The notes beneath the pieces are model-generated. The model saw only the letters and a list, made by a program, of their open reading frames with translations. It was not told the origin of the DNA and did no database searches. Positions 29,942-38,643 of a stretch of 64,000 nucleotides of DNA are shown piece by piece. The translations under genes were made by a program, and so were the position numbers. Position 1 is the first letter of the stretch. Each line of letters starts with the position of its first letter. Origin of the DNA: Rhodovibrio salinarum DSM 9154 (GTDB lineage: Bacteria; Pseudomonadota; Alphaproteobacteria; Kiloniellales; Rhodovibrionaceae); contig NZ_KI911559.1 of assembly GCF_000515255.1 (NCBI RefSeq), positions 282,149 through 346,148 of the forward strand, written 5' to 3'.

Positions 29942-30796
29942 ATGCCGAACGACCCGTCCACGTTGGCCGACTTGCGCCAAGAGATCGATCAGATCGACGA
30001 CGCCATTCACGACCAACTGATGCGCCGCGGCGAGCTGCAGGCGGCGATCGGGCGGGCAAAGACGGGCAGCGAGGTCTATCTGCGCCCAGGGCGCGAAGCG
30101 ATCGTGCTCCGCCGGTTGATCGCCCGGCATCAGGGCGCCTTCCCCAAGGCGGTCCTGGTGCGTATCTGGCGGGAGATCTTCGCTGCGGGTCTGAGCCTGC
30201 AGAACCAGTTCTCCGTCGCCACGCTCGGCGGGCAGAAGAACGCGCCACTTGCCAACCTGGCGCGCGACCACTTCGGGTCCCTGACCGCGATCCACGCCCT
30301 GCCGTCCGCGCAGCGGGTGCTGCAACTGGTCAGCGAAGGCGAAGCCACGGTCGGCGTGCTGCCGATGCCTGAGAGCGAGGAATCGGATCCCTGGTGGCGA
30401 CGGATGGCCCGCAGCGGCGAGCGCGTGCCGCGGGTGATCGCGCGCCTGCCATTCGCCCCGCCGATCTCCACCGCCGGGCAAACGGAAGGCCTTGCGGTCG
30501 GACTGTCGCAGCAGGAAGACACCGGTGACGACCGCGCCTATATCGTCGTCGAAACGGATCACACGACCAGCCGATCGGCGCTCAAGCGCGCGGTCGAGCG
30601 TGGCGGCTTCACCGTGGTCGACTGGAAATACTGCACGGGCGAGAGCGACGCAGCTCTCTATCTCGTCGAGGTCACCGGCTGCATCGCCCCGGACGACCCC
30701 CGGCTCGCCCGGCTCGCCGGCGACGACACGCCGATCGTGGCGGCCTGGTCGGTCGGCGGCTACGCCCGGCCGCTGGACGCCGACGCGCTGGTCTGA
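29942..30796 (+). CDS. Chorismate mutase (AroQ type) with a prephenate-dehydratase-like tail lacking the catalytic motif
   Basis: 284 residues. The first ~90 (LADLRQEIDQIDDAIHDQLMRRGELQAAIGRAK) are an AroQ-type chorismate mutase domain, with the conserved Arg, Lys and Glu positions at the expected spacing. The rest looks like the periplasmic-binding-like fold of prephenate dehydratase (SVATLGGQKNAPLANLARDHFG, then LVSEGEATVGVLPMPESEE) and ends in an ACT-like region (YIVVETDHTTSRSALKRAVERGGFTVVDWKY). The Thr-Arg-Phe catalytic motif of the dehydratase is not visible. It probably makes prephenate only, perhaps with aromatic feedback through the tail. It is followed after 93 bases by the aminotransferase and tyrA. 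Confidence 0.82.
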   Translation: MPNDPSTLADLRQEIDQIDDAIHDQLMRRGELQAAIGRAKTGSEVYLRPGREAIVLRRLIARHQGAFPKAVLVRIWREIFAAGLSLQNQFSVATLGGQKNAPLANLARDHFGSLTAIHALPSAQRVLQLVSEGEATVGVLPMPESEESDPWWRRMARSGERVPRVIARLPFAPPISTAGQTEGLAVGLSQQEDTGDDRAYIVVETDHTTSRSALKRAVERGGFTVVDWKYCTGESDAALYLVEVTGCIAPDDPRLARLAGDDTPIVAAWSVGGYARPLDADALV

Positions 30797-30889
30797 TCCC
30801 GCACGCTTCCGCAAACGATCACGGCCATCACGCCCCGCGCCGCCATACCCCTGAATATAGACACACGAACGACCGATAGGACGGTTCCC

Positions 30890-32005
30890 ATGGCGCCCAC
30901 ACCGCGCCCCGGTATCCTCGACATCGAGCCCTATGTCGGCGGCGAGGCCAGCCTCCCCGGCTTCGACCGCCCGGCCCGCCTAGCCTCCAACGAGAACGCG
31001 CTGGGCCCCAGCGACAAGGCGCGCCAGGCCTATCTGCAGATGGCCGACGATCTGCCGCGCTATCCAGACGGCAGCGCCAGCGCCCTGCGTGCGGCGATCG
31101 CCTCGGCCCACGGGCTGGATGCCGACCGGATCGTCTGCGGCGCAGGCTCCGACGAGCTGATTGCACTGCTGGTGCGCGCCTATGCGGGGCCGGGTGACGA
31201 GGTCTTGTACAGCCGCCACGGCTTCCTGATGTACCCGATCGCCGCCACCACCGCCGGCGCGACCCCGGTTGCCGCTCCGGAAACCACGGAGTTGAAGGCC
31301 GATGTCGACGCGCTGCTCGCGCGTGTCACCGAACGCACCAAGCTCGTGTTCCTGGCGAACCCGAACAACCCGACCGGCACCTATCTGGACAAGGCGGAGC
31401 TGGAGCGCCTGCACAACGGCCTGCCCGAAGGTACGCTGCTGGTGATCGACGCGGCCTACGCCGAATACGTCGACGAGCCTGCCTATTCGCCGGGCGCGGA
31501 TCTCGTGGACGCCGGCGGACAGGTCGTGATGACCCGCACCTTCTCCAAGATTCACGCCCTGGCGGCGCTGCGTCTGGGCTGGCTATACGGGCCGCGCGAG
31601 GTGGTCGACGTCATGAACCGGGTACGCGGTCCCTTCAACGTCGCCAAGCCGGCGCTGGCCGCAGGCGAGGCCGCTGTGCTGGACCGCGAACACGTCGCCC
31701 GGTCGCTTGAGCATAACAACCGCTGGCGCGACTGGTTTCGCCAGCAAGTCGGCGGCGCGGGCCTGGAGGTGCTGCCCTCGGCGGCGAACTTCGTGCTGGT
31801 GCGCTTCGCCGACCCCGAGATGGCGGAAGCCGCCGTGGCCCACTGCAAACGCCATGGCGTCCTGACCCGGCAAATGGCGAAGTACGGCCTGCCCGACTGC
31901 CTGCGGGTGTCGATCGGCGCGGAGTGGGAGATGCGCCAAGCCGCGGATGTGTTCGCCGAATTCGCCCGTCAGCAGGGCCTGGGCGGCGCGGAACACACGG
32001 CATGA
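30890..32005 (+). CDS. hisC: PLP-dependent aminotransferase, HisC family (probable aromatic amino-acid role)
   Basis: A 371-residue class II aminotransferase of the histidinol-phosphate type. RLASNENALGPS is the N-terminal signature, LANPNNPTGTYLDKAEL binds PLP, and the Schiff-base lysine is in TFSKIHALAALRLGW. The ending RVSIGAEWEM holds the substrate-carboxylate Arg. It lies between chorismate mutase and tyrA and overlaps the latter by four bases. In this position HisC-like enzymes often also transaminate aromatic keto acids (as HisC2 in alphaproteobacteria), so the main role may be tyrosine and phenylalanine synthesis rather than histidine. This is inferred from gene order. Confidence 0.9.
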   Translation: MAPTPRPGILDIEPYVGGEASLPGFDRPARLASNENALGPSDKARQAYLQMADDLPRYPDGSASALRAAIASAHGLDADRIVCGAGSDELIALLVRAYAGPGDEVLYSRHGFLMYPIAATTAGATPVAAPETTELKADVDALLARVTERTKLVFLANPNNPTGTYLDKAELERLHNGLPEGTLLVIDAAYAEYVDEPAYSPGADLVDAGGQVVMTRTFSKIHALAALRLGWLYGPREVVDVMNRVRGPFNVAKPALAAGEAAVLDREHVARSLEHNNRWRDWFRQQVGGAGLEVLPSAANFVLVRFADPEMAEAAVAHCKRHGVLTRQMAKYGLPDCLRVSIGAEWEMRQAADVFAEFARQQGLGGAEHTA

Positions 32006-32994
32006 GTGGCCCCCTGTTCGAGCGCATGGCGCTGATCGGCGTAGGGCTGATCGGCGCGTCGCTATCGTTGGCAGCCCAACGCCACGGTCTGGTCGGCGAA
32101 ATCGTCGGCTGCGCCCGCAAGCCAGAGACGCGGGCGAAAGCCGAGGAACTCGGCATCTGCGCGCGCACCACCGACGATCCGGCCGAAGCCGTGCGCGAGG
32201 CAGACCTGGTGATGATCTGCACGCCCGTGGGCGCTTACGCCGAGGTCGCCGAGCGGATCGCGCCCGCCCTGGCCAAGGGCACGGTCGTCTCCGACGTCGG
32301 CTCGGTCAAGCAGGCGACGATCCGCGACGTCGGCCCCTATCTGCCCGAGGGCGTGCACTTCGTACCGGGCCACCCGGTCGCGGGCACGGAGAAGTCCGGT
32401 CCGGAGGCAGGCTTCGCCGAGCTGTTCGAGCGGCGCTGGACCATCCTGACCCCACCGCCCGGCACCGACACCCAGGCGGTCGAACGGGTCACGCGGCTGT
32501 GGACCAGCTGCGGGGCGATGGTCGAGGAGATGGAGGCGGCACACCATGACCGCGTGCTGGCGGTGACCAGCCACCTGCCGCACCTGATCGCCTACACGAT
32601 CGTCTCCACCGCTGCCGATCTGGAGCCCGGGGAGATGCGCGAAGTGGTGAAATTCTCCGCCGGCGGCTTCCGCGACTTCACCCGCATCGCCGCGTCCGAT
32701 CCGATCATGTGGCGGGATATCTTCCTGAACAACCGCGACGCGGTCCTGGAAGTCCTGCAACGGTTCAACGAGGACATCACCGCCCTGCAACGCGCCATCC
32801 GCTGGGGCGAAGGCGGGTTCCTGGAAGATCACTTCCGGCGCACGCGCGACCTGCGCCAGGAGGTGGTGCAGGCCCACCAGGCCGGTTCGTTCGACCCGCG
32901 GGAACCGGATGCCACGCCTAAGACGCCGGGAGAACGGGCCTTAGCCGACCAAGCGGCACCGGGCCCAGGTACACACGACCCGCACGGAAGCTGA
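32002..32994 (+). CDS. tyrA: Prephenate/arogenate dehydrogenase TyrA
   Basis: 330 residues. The NAD(P)-binding Rossmann motif GVGLIGASLSLAA is near the N-terminus. GHPVAGTEKSGPEAG with the preceding VSDVGSVK and the later HDRVLAVTSHLPHL are characteristic catalytic stretches, and FRDFTRIAASDPIMWRDI closes the domain. It makes 4-hydroxyphenylpyruvate or arogenate for tyrosine synthesis; specificity is not resolved here. The ATG overlaps the aminotransferase stop (ATGA). Its last 77 bases overlap the 3' end of the convergent DUF2125 gene. Confidence 0.95.
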   Translation: MSGPLFERMALIGVGLIGASLSLAAQRHGLVGEIVGCARKPETRAKAEELGICARTTDDPAEAVREADLVMICTPVGAYAEVAERIAPALAKGTVVSDVGSVKQATIRDVGPYLPEGVHFVPGHPVAGTEKSGPEAGFAELFERRWTILTPPPGTDTQAVERVTRLWTSCGAMVEEMEAAHHDRVLAVTSHLPHLIAYTIVSTAADLEPGEMREVVKFSAGGFRDFTRIAASDPIMWRDIFLNNRDAVLEVLQRFNEDITALQRAIRWGEGGFLEDHFRRTRDLRQEVVQAHQAGSFDPREPDATPKTPGERALADQAAPGPGTHDPHGS

Positions 32995-33943
32995 GCGGGA
33001 CGTCGACGCGCGTCTCACCGGTTGCGGAATCGTGGCGGCCCAGCGCGGCGAGCGCCAGTTTGGCATAATTGACCGCGCTGCGGTCGATCCGGCCGGCCGC
33101 CGCCAGCTTGTCCAACGCCGGCCCTAGGCCGCTCACGGCGACGTCCAGCGTGCCGCTCGGGCGCAAACGGTCGTCCAGGCTAAGCACCCCGTCCCCTTGC
33201 AGACTGAGCGGCGCCCAGGTCAACTCTAGGTGATCGACCGCGATTGCGCCGCCGCGCTGGCGCCAGGCCTGCAACTCAGCGCGCGTCCACTGTCGCGGCG
33301 CCCGGCCCTTGAGCGTCCCGCGGACGGCCAGCCGATCGATCCGGTTGCCGAACGCCGTTTCCAGGTGCGCCGGCAGTTCCAAACCGTCCGTCTCAAACGT
33401 GACATCGAGTTCGTGCGGCCCGTCAGGCGGCCGGCGCTCCGGACCCAGGGCGACGAACAGTGCCGCCGCCCGCGTGACTCCCGCCGGCAACCCATCGAGC
33501 GTGACCTGTTCGAGCGTGATCTGCCCGCTCCGCATCCCACCGGACGGCTGCAACAGCAAACGACCGTGGGCGTTTTCCGCGTCCGCCTTGAGCCGACGGC
33601 CGTCGGTCGTCCGCAAGATGTGCGTGCCGGGCGCCGTCACCCGCACGGTGAACGGACTGAGCACGTCCGCCTGCCCGGTCACCACCGGGCCTTCCCAACG
33701 CCAGCCTTGGGGCGCCGCCACAACCGGCTGGCGTAGGGTCGCACGCACGGCCGTGGGGAAACCTTCAACCTGCGGGTCTGCGTTCTGGAAGCTGTAGCCC
33801 TCCGCCATGCGCTCGGCCCGCCAGGTCTCATAGCCCGTACGCACCGCGTTCGACGCCCAGACCCACGTCCCCGCCAGGGCCCCGCCGGCCAGAAGCAGCA
33901 GAAGCAGCGGGACGATTACGAAAACCTTGGTACGCCGGCGCAT
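32918..33943 (-). CDS. DUF2125 family envelope protein of unknown function
   Basis: 341 residues. The N-terminus (RRRTKVFVIVPLLLLLLAGGALAGTWVWASN) is an uncleaved signal anchor or signal peptide, so the remainder is periplasmic. The body is beta-rich with repeated GPV, DGRRL and HLEL-type strands, consistent with DUF2125 proteins found in alphaproteobacteria, whose role is not known. GGGAGGG precedes the ATG by 12 bases. It overlaps tyrA tail to tail by 77 bases. In-frame codons reach back to 34108, but the extension lacks family similarity and hides the membrane anchor. Confidence 0.82.
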   Translation of the reverse strand: MRRRTKVFVIVPLLLLLLAGGALAGTWVWASNAVRTGYETWRAERMAEGYSFQNADPQVEGFPTAVRATLRQPVVAAPQGWRWEGPVVTGQADVLSPFTVRVTAPGTHILRTTDGRRLKADAENAHGRLLLQPSGGMRSGQITLEQVTLDGLPAGVTRAAALFVALGPERRPPDGPHELDVTFETDGLELPAHLETAFGNRIDRLAVRGTLKGRAPRQWTRAELQAWRQRGGAIAVDHLELTWAPLSLQGDGVLSLDDRLRPSGTLDVAVSGLGPALDKLAAAGRIDRSAVNYAKLALAALGRHDSATGETRVDVPLSFRAGRVYLGPVPLGRLRPVLPAS

Positions 33944-34126
33944 CAGCGGGTCGATCCCTCCCGGTATAAAAAGACGACGGACGAGGCTAGAACCATAGGC
34001 CTGCAGCGGCAAAGCGTCATCCGCAACCCCGGCTGCTGGTTTCCAGTAGGCTTGGCGGGACCGATCCCGATGCCTATGCTTCGCGCCTGCAAAAGAAATC
34101 ACGCCCATGCAACCACAGGATCGCCC

Positions 34127-34711
34127 ATGACCGTCCAGGAACTGCCCGGAAAGCCACGTCTCAATCCGCCGGGCGGCGACTTCTGGGTGTTCGGCTACGG
34201 CTCACTGATCTGGCGGCCCGGGTTCCCGCACAAGGAAGCCCGTCCGGCGATGCTGCATGGCTTCCACCGGCGATTTTGCGTTTATTCCCACCGTTACCGC
34301 GGCACGCCGGAAACGCCCGGGCTGGTGCTGGGGCTGGCGCGCGGCGGCTCGTGTCGCGGCCTGGCCTACAAGGTGCCGGAAGCCGAGGGCGAAGCGGTGA
34401 TGGACTACTTGTATGAACGCGAGATGGTGCTGGGCGTCTACGACCCCCACTGGCTCAAGCTGACACTCGACACGGGGGCGCAGGTGCGCGCGGCCGGCTT
34501 CGTGGTCGATCCGACGCACGCGCAATACGCCGGGCGCCTGAGCTACGACGAAATGGCACAACTGATCCTACAGGGCGAGGGCAAGGGCGGCACCTGCCTG
34601 GAGTATCTCCGCAACACCGTTCAGCACCTGGAAGCGCTGGACATGCACGACCAAGCGCTGCACCGCCTACTGCGGGAGGTCGAGGCCCGCCGACCCACAG
34701 CGGCGGAATAG
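34127..34711 (+). CDS. chaC: Glutathione-specific gamma-glutamylcyclotransferase, ChaC family
   Basis: A 194-residue protein of the GGCT-like fold that breaks glutathione into 5-oxoproline and Cys-Gly. The substrate-binding loop is FGYGSLIWRPGF and the catalytic Glu is in DYLYEREM. AGYVVDP-like sequence (AAGFVVDPTHAQYAG) and the LRNTVQHLEALD tail fit ChaC. The ATG at 34127 has AGGA seven bases upstream; a longer in-frame start at 34052 has none. It stands alone, between divergent and convergent neighbours. Confidence 0.93.
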   Translation: MTVQELPGKPRLNPPGGDFWVFGYGSLIWRPGFPHKEARPAMLHGFHRRFCVYSHRYRGTPETPGLVLGLARGGSCRGLAYKVPEAEGEAVMDYLYEREMVLGVYDPHWLKLTLDTGAQVRAAGFVVDPTHAQYAGRLSYDEMAQLILQGEGKGGTCLEYLRNTVQHLEALDMHDQALHRLLREVEARRPTAAE

Positions 34712-34759
34712 CTAGGCACCCACGTTCCGGTGGCCAGACCCCGGTCGCCGAAGCCTAAG

Positions 34760-34948
34760 CTAAGCGTGGTCTTCCTCGGCGTCGTCGCCCTGAATACCGA
34801 AGCCGGTGCACATCGCAATGATCAGCGGGAACCATAGGATCGCAAGGGCCAGCGCGGCGTAATACAGGATACCGGGCCAAAAGAACGCGATGGCGATCAG
34901 CGCCACGATGGCCAGCGCGCCCAGCGCCATGACGATGTTGAAGCCCAT
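34760..34948 (-). CDS. Small membrane protein of unknown function
   Basis: 62 residues with two transmembrane helices (about 5-25 and 29-50) and a short acidic tail (GDDAEEDHA). GGAG lies six bases before the ATG, supporting translation. It is similar in size and layout to the two small proteins at the right end of the window. No function can be assigned. Confidence 0.6.
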   Translation of the reverse strand: MGFNIVMALGALAIVALIAIAFFWPGILYYAALALAILWFPLIIAMCTGFGIQGDDAEEDHA

Positions 34949-35094
34949 GATCCGCTCCGCTTGGTCCGTTTATCCGCCGGTGGTGTGCCGACTATAATTC
35001 TAAGCCGCAAGATGCCGCGCGCATCGGTCGCAAGGCAAGGGTCTCTTTATCGCAAGGTGCAAATGGGGGTGCGGATGGTCGCGATCCGTCTGCC

Positions 35095-35123
35095 TTGACC
35101 CCTTGCGCGCTGCCCCATACCTA
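35095..35123 (+). promoter_or_regulatory. Predicted promoter of def-fmt-truA
   Basis: TTGACC (35095-35100) and TACCTA (35118-35123) are separated by 17 bases. The predicted start near 35130 leaves a leader of about 100 bases before def. Confidence 0.5.
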
Positions 35124-35233
35124 GACGAGTGTCATCCGATAGGCCGCCCGTCACCGGATATCGCGTGAATCTGCATGCGCGCCCCGGCGGTCATCTACAC
35201 TCGCAACGCGACTTCGCATCATCTAGAGCAGCC

Positions 35234-35773
35234 ATGGCCGTCCTGCCCATCCTGATCGCGCCGCACCCAACCTTGAAACGGCGCGCCGACCCGGTCCAAG
35301 AGGTGGACGACGAGATCCGCCAGCTGACCGAGGACATGCTGGAAACGATGTACGATGCCCCCGGCGTCGGTTTGGCGGCGCCCCAGGTCGACATCTCCAA
35401 ACGGGTCATCGTGCTTGACTGCGCGAACGAGGGGGAAGCGCCGCAGCCCTACCGGATGATCAACCCGGAACTGCTCTGGACCTCGGAGCAGCCGGACACC
35501 CGCGAGGAAGGCTGCCTGTCGCTGCCCGAGATCTACGCCGACGTCACCCGGCCAGCGGCCTGCAAGGTCGCCTACCTGGACGAACAGGGACAGCGCCAGG
35601 AACTCGAAGCCGAGGGCCTGCTCGCGGTCTGCATCCAGCATGAGATCGATCATCTCGACGGCGTGCTGTTCGTCGATCATCTAAGCGCGCTCAAGCGCAA
35701 CATGCTGATGCGCAAGCTCGCCAAGCAGCAAGCCGGCAAAAAGCCGAACAAGAAGGCGTCCGTGAACGCCTAG
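35234..35773 (+). CDS. def: Peptide deformylase
   Basis: A 179-residue metalloenzyme that removes the N-formyl group from nascent proteins. All three family motifs are present: [18 protein letters not shown] with the metal Cys, and QHEIDHLDG with two metal His and the catalytic Glu. The ATG at 35234 starts at the conserved [16 protein letters not shown]; an in-frame extension to 35129 is possible but crosses the predicted promoter region. It is followed by fmt after 68 bases, the standard pairing of formylation and deformylation genes. Confidence 0.97.
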   Translation: MAVLPILIAPHPTLKRRADPVQEVDDEIRQLTEDMLETMYDAPGVGLAAPQVDISKRVIVLDCANEGEAPQPYRMINPELLWTSEQPDTREEGCLSLPEIYADVTRPAACKVAYLDEQGQRQELEAEGLLAVCIQHEIDHLDGVLFVDHLSALKRNMLMRKLAKQQAGKKPNKKASVNA

Positions 35774-35841
35774 CCCCCGCCTCCTGTCGAACCCCCGCCC
35801 ACTGGCCTCGGGCCAGCGGGCCCGACGCACAACCGGATATC

Positions 35842-36825
35842 ATGGCCGACAAACTCCGCCTTGCCTTCATGGGAACGCCGGACTTCGCGTTGCCGACGCT
35901 GCGCGCGCTCGTGGACGCCGGCCACGAGGTCGTGTGTGTCTACACCCAACCCCCGGCCCCGGCCGGTCGTGGCCACAAGGTCCAGCCCAGCCCGGTGCAG
36001 CAGGAAGCGGAAGCGCGCGGCATCGAGGTGCGCACGCCGGCCTCGCTCAAGGACGCCGACGCCCAGCAGGCGTTCGCGGATCTGAAGCTCGACGCCGCAG
36101 TGGTCGTCGCCTACGGCCTGATCCTGCCCCAACCGATCCTGGAAGCGCCGCGCCTGGGCTGCATCAATGTCCACGCCAGCCTGCTGCCGCGCTGGCGCGG
36201 CGCGGCCCCGATCCAACGCGCCATCCTGGCCGGCGACAGCGCCAGCGGCATATCGATCATGCAGATGGATAGCGGCCTCGACACCGGCCCGGTGCTGGCC
36301 CGCGAGCGCACGGAGATCACCCATGACACCGATGCGGGGCAGCTGCACGACACGCTGGCGGAAATGGGCGCTAAACTGATTGTGCCGACCCTGGAGAAGC
36401 TGGCGGCGGGCGAGCTCACACCCGAGCCGCAGCCGGAAAAGGGCGCCACCTACGCGGCGAAGCTGTCGAAGGATGACCGCAAACTGCACTGGCACCGCCC
36501 GGCGATCGAGCTGGAGCGGCTTATCCGGGCCTTTGCGCCGATCCCGGGCGCGGTCGCCAAGCTACCGGCGCCCAAGGATGCCGAGCCGAACGCGGAGGGG
36601 GGCCAGCCCGACGGCGAGACCCTGAAGGTGCTGCGCGCGCGCATCGCCGGGGCGGCCCCGACCGGCACGCCGCCCGGCACGGTCATGAACGCCCGGGACT
36701 TCACCGTGGCGACCGGGCTTGGCTGCCTGAAGCTGGTCCGCGTGCAGCGCGGCGGCAAGAACCCGATGGACGCCGAGGAATTCCTGCGTGGGACGCCGCT
36801 GAAGCAGGGCACCGTGCTGCCATGA
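35842..36825 (+). CDS. fmt: Methionyl-tRNA formyltransferase
   Basis: A 327-residue enzyme that formylates initiator Met-tRNA using 10-formyl-THF. [16 protein letters not shown] is the N-terminus, the Asn-His-Asp catalytic site sits in the [26 protein letters not shown] stretch, and [13 protein letters not shown] follows. The C-terminal OB-fold domain begins near residue 210. It lies in the def-fmt-truA group and is followed by truA after 32 bases. Confidence 0.98.
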   Translation: MADKLRLAFMGTPDFALPTLRALVDAGHEVVCVYTQPPAPAGRGHKVQPSPVQQEAEARGIEVRTPASLKDADAQQAFADLKLDAAVVVAYGLILPQPILEAPRLGCINVHASLLPRWRGAAPIQRAILAGDSASGISIMQMDSGLDTGPVLARERTEITHDTDAGQLHDTLAEMGAKLIVPTLEKLAAGELTPEPQPEKGATYAAKLSKDDRKLHWHRPAIELERLIRAFAPIPGAVAKLPAPKDAEPNAEGGQPDGETLKVLRARIAGAAPTGTPPGTVMNARDFTVATGLGCLKLVRVQRGGKNPMDAEEFLRGTPLKQGTVLP

Positions 36826-36857
36826 TCCGGCGCTGAGCCCACGACCGACGGCATGCG

Positions 36858-37619
36858 ATGACACCGCAGACGCCAACGCGCTGGAAACTGGTGCTGGAGT
36901 ACGACGGCGGCGGCTTCGTCGGCTGGCAACGCCAGGATAGCGGGCGCGGCGTGCAGCAGGCGGTCGAGGAGGCGGTGCGCGCCCTAAGCGGCGAAGACAC
37001 GCAGGTGCAGGCCGCCGGACGCACCGACTCCGGCGTGCATGCGCTGGCGCAGGTGGCGCACGTCGACCTGCTGAAGCCGCTCGACGGCGATACCTTGCGC
37101 GACGCGCTGAACCACTTCCTGCGGACCGAGTCCGTCGTGGTCCTTTCCGCCGAAGCGGCGGCCGAGGGCTTTCATGCCCGTTTTTCCGCGAGCGAGCGCG
37201 CCTATCTCTACCGCATCCTGAACCGACGGCCGCCACCGACGCTGGAGGCCGGACGCGTCTGGTGGGTGCCCACGCCCCTCGACGCTGCGGCGATGCACGC
37301 CGGCGCACAGCGCTTGGTCGGCCACCACGACTTCACCTCCTTCCGGGCGAGCGAATGCCAGGCGGCGTCGCCGGTGAAAACGCTGGACGCCCTCGATGTC
37401 ATCCGCGATGGCACGGAGATCCGGATCACCGCCCGCGCGCGCTCATTCCTGCACCATCAGATGCGCAACATCGCGGGCACCTTGCGTCTGGTCGGCGAAG
37501 GCAAGTGGACGCCGGACGATGTTACGCGCGCGTTGGACGCCCGCTGCCGGAGCGCGGCCGGGCCGACGGCACCGCCCGAAGGTTTGTACCTGACGCACGT
37601 ACGCTACGACGACGCCTGA
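36858..37619 (+). CDS. truA: tRNA pseudouridine synthase A
   Basis: A 253-residue enzyme forming pseudouridine at tRNA positions 38-40. The catalytic Asp is in [43 protein letters not shown] and the C-terminal [15 protein letters not shown] stretch are family-typical. It is the last gene of the def-fmt-truA group and is convergent with the sodium channel gene. GCATGCGATG at the start offers no strong Shine-Dalgarno sequence, but the conserved core begins within 10 residues. Confidence 0.97.
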   Translation: MTPQTPTRWKLVLEYDGGGFVGWQRQDSGRGVQQAVEEAVRALSGEDTQVQAAGRTDSGVHALAQVAHVDLLKPLDGDTLRDALNHFLRTESVVVLSAEAAAEGFHARFSASERAYLYRILNRRPPPTLEAGRVWWVPTPLDAAAMHAGAQRLVGHHDFTSFRASECQAASPVKTLDALDVIRDGTEIRITARARSFLHHQMRNIAGTLRLVGEGKWTPDDVTRALDARCRSAAGPTAPPEGLYLTHVRYDDA

Positions 37620-37624
37620 TACTG

Positions 37625-37642
37625 GGTGTACGCGTACGCCCG
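37625..37642. terminator. Short hairpin between convergent truA and the channel gene
   Basis: GGGTGTA and TACGCCC form a seven-pair stem (one G-T) around the loop CGCG, within the 27 bases between the two stop codons. There is no T-run, so termination is a guess based on position. Confidence 0.35.
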
Positions 37643-37646
37643 CGCC

Positions 37647-38492
37647 TCAACGCTCCCCGCGCCGCTCGACGGCCTGACGCAAGGCCTGCAGCTCCTCGCG
37701 AAGGCCCCGCATCTCCTCGTCCAAACGCTCGTGACGCTGCTGGCGTACGGCCTCGCGCTGGGCTTCCTCGTCCGCGACCTCGGCGCGATGGTGAGCCTCC
37801 ATCGCGTTGACGATGATCGCGATGAACAGGTTCAAAACGGCGAAGCTGGTCAGCAGGATGAACGGTACGAAGAACGCCCAGGCCCAGGGGTGGACCTCCA
37901 TCACCGGGCGGACGATGCCCATCGACCAGCTTTCCAGCGTCATGATCTGGAACAGCGAATACATCGACGCCCCGATCGACCCGAACCACTCCGGGAAGGC
38001 GGCACCGAACAGCTTGGTCGCCATCACCCCGCAGACGTAATAGATCAGGCCCAGCAGCAGCACGATCGAGCCCATACCGGGAATCGCCGACAACAGCGCC
38101 TGCACCACCCGGCGCATCGACGGCACCACCGACACCAGGCGCAGCACCCTGAGCACCCGCAGCGCCCGCAGCACGGAAAAGCTGTGGGTCGCCGGGATCA
38201 GGCCGATGCCGACCACGACGAAGTCGAAGACGTTCCAGGGGTCGCGCGGAAACCGTCGGCCGTAGGCGACGATCTTGGCCCCCACCTCCGCGACGAACAC
38301 CGAAAGGATCGCGGTATCGATCGCCACCAGCCAACCGCCGGCCACACGTGTCGCATCGTCCCAGGTCTCCAGCCCGAGCGTCACCGCATTCAGGCAGATC
38401 AGCGCGGTGATCACCTGGCGCGTACGTGCGTGCTCGACCAACTGCGTCAGGCGCGCCCGCCAGGCGCTTTGGGTCAGGGCGTCAAGGGTCAT
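37647..38492 (-). CDS. Bacterial voltage-gated sodium channel (NaChBac/NavAb family)
   Basis: A 281-residue single-domain, six-helix channel that should assemble as a homotetramer in the inner membrane. The selectivity filter is TLESWSM at 185-191, the same filter as NavAb and sodium-type because of the Glu. The S4 sensor has four arginines at every third position (Arg109, 112, 115, 118). S1 begins at about residue 26, S6 ends near 232. A C-terminal charged helix (about 235-278) with heptad-like spacing is probably the four-stranded coiled-coil bundle of the family. Its role is probably sodium entry in motility or pH response. It is convergent with truA. Confidence 0.92.
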   Translation of the reverse strand: MTLDALTQSAWRARLTQLVEHARTRQVITALICLNAVTLGLETWDDATRVAGGWLVAIDTAILSVFVAEVGAKIVAYGRRFPRDPWNVFDFVVVGIGLIPATHSFSVLRALRVLRVLRLVSVVPSMRRVVQALLSAIPGMGSIVLLLGLIYYVCGVMATKLFGAAFPEWFGSIGASMYSLFQIMTLESWSMGIVRPVMEVHPWAWAFFVPFILLTSFAVLNLFIAIIVNAMEAHHRAEVADEEAQREAVRQQRHERLDEEMRGLREELQALRQAVERRGER

Positions 38493-38643
38493 GGGCGCGT
38501 GCGAAGCTCAACTCTTCAGGTGTCAACAACCGCCCTTAGATGCGCCTTCTCATCCACGATATCCAGGGCAGCCCGACGCGAACCGATACGGCATCAACCG
38601 CAAGGCCCTCTCTACGCGGGATAGGGCATCTTGCAGCCATGTC

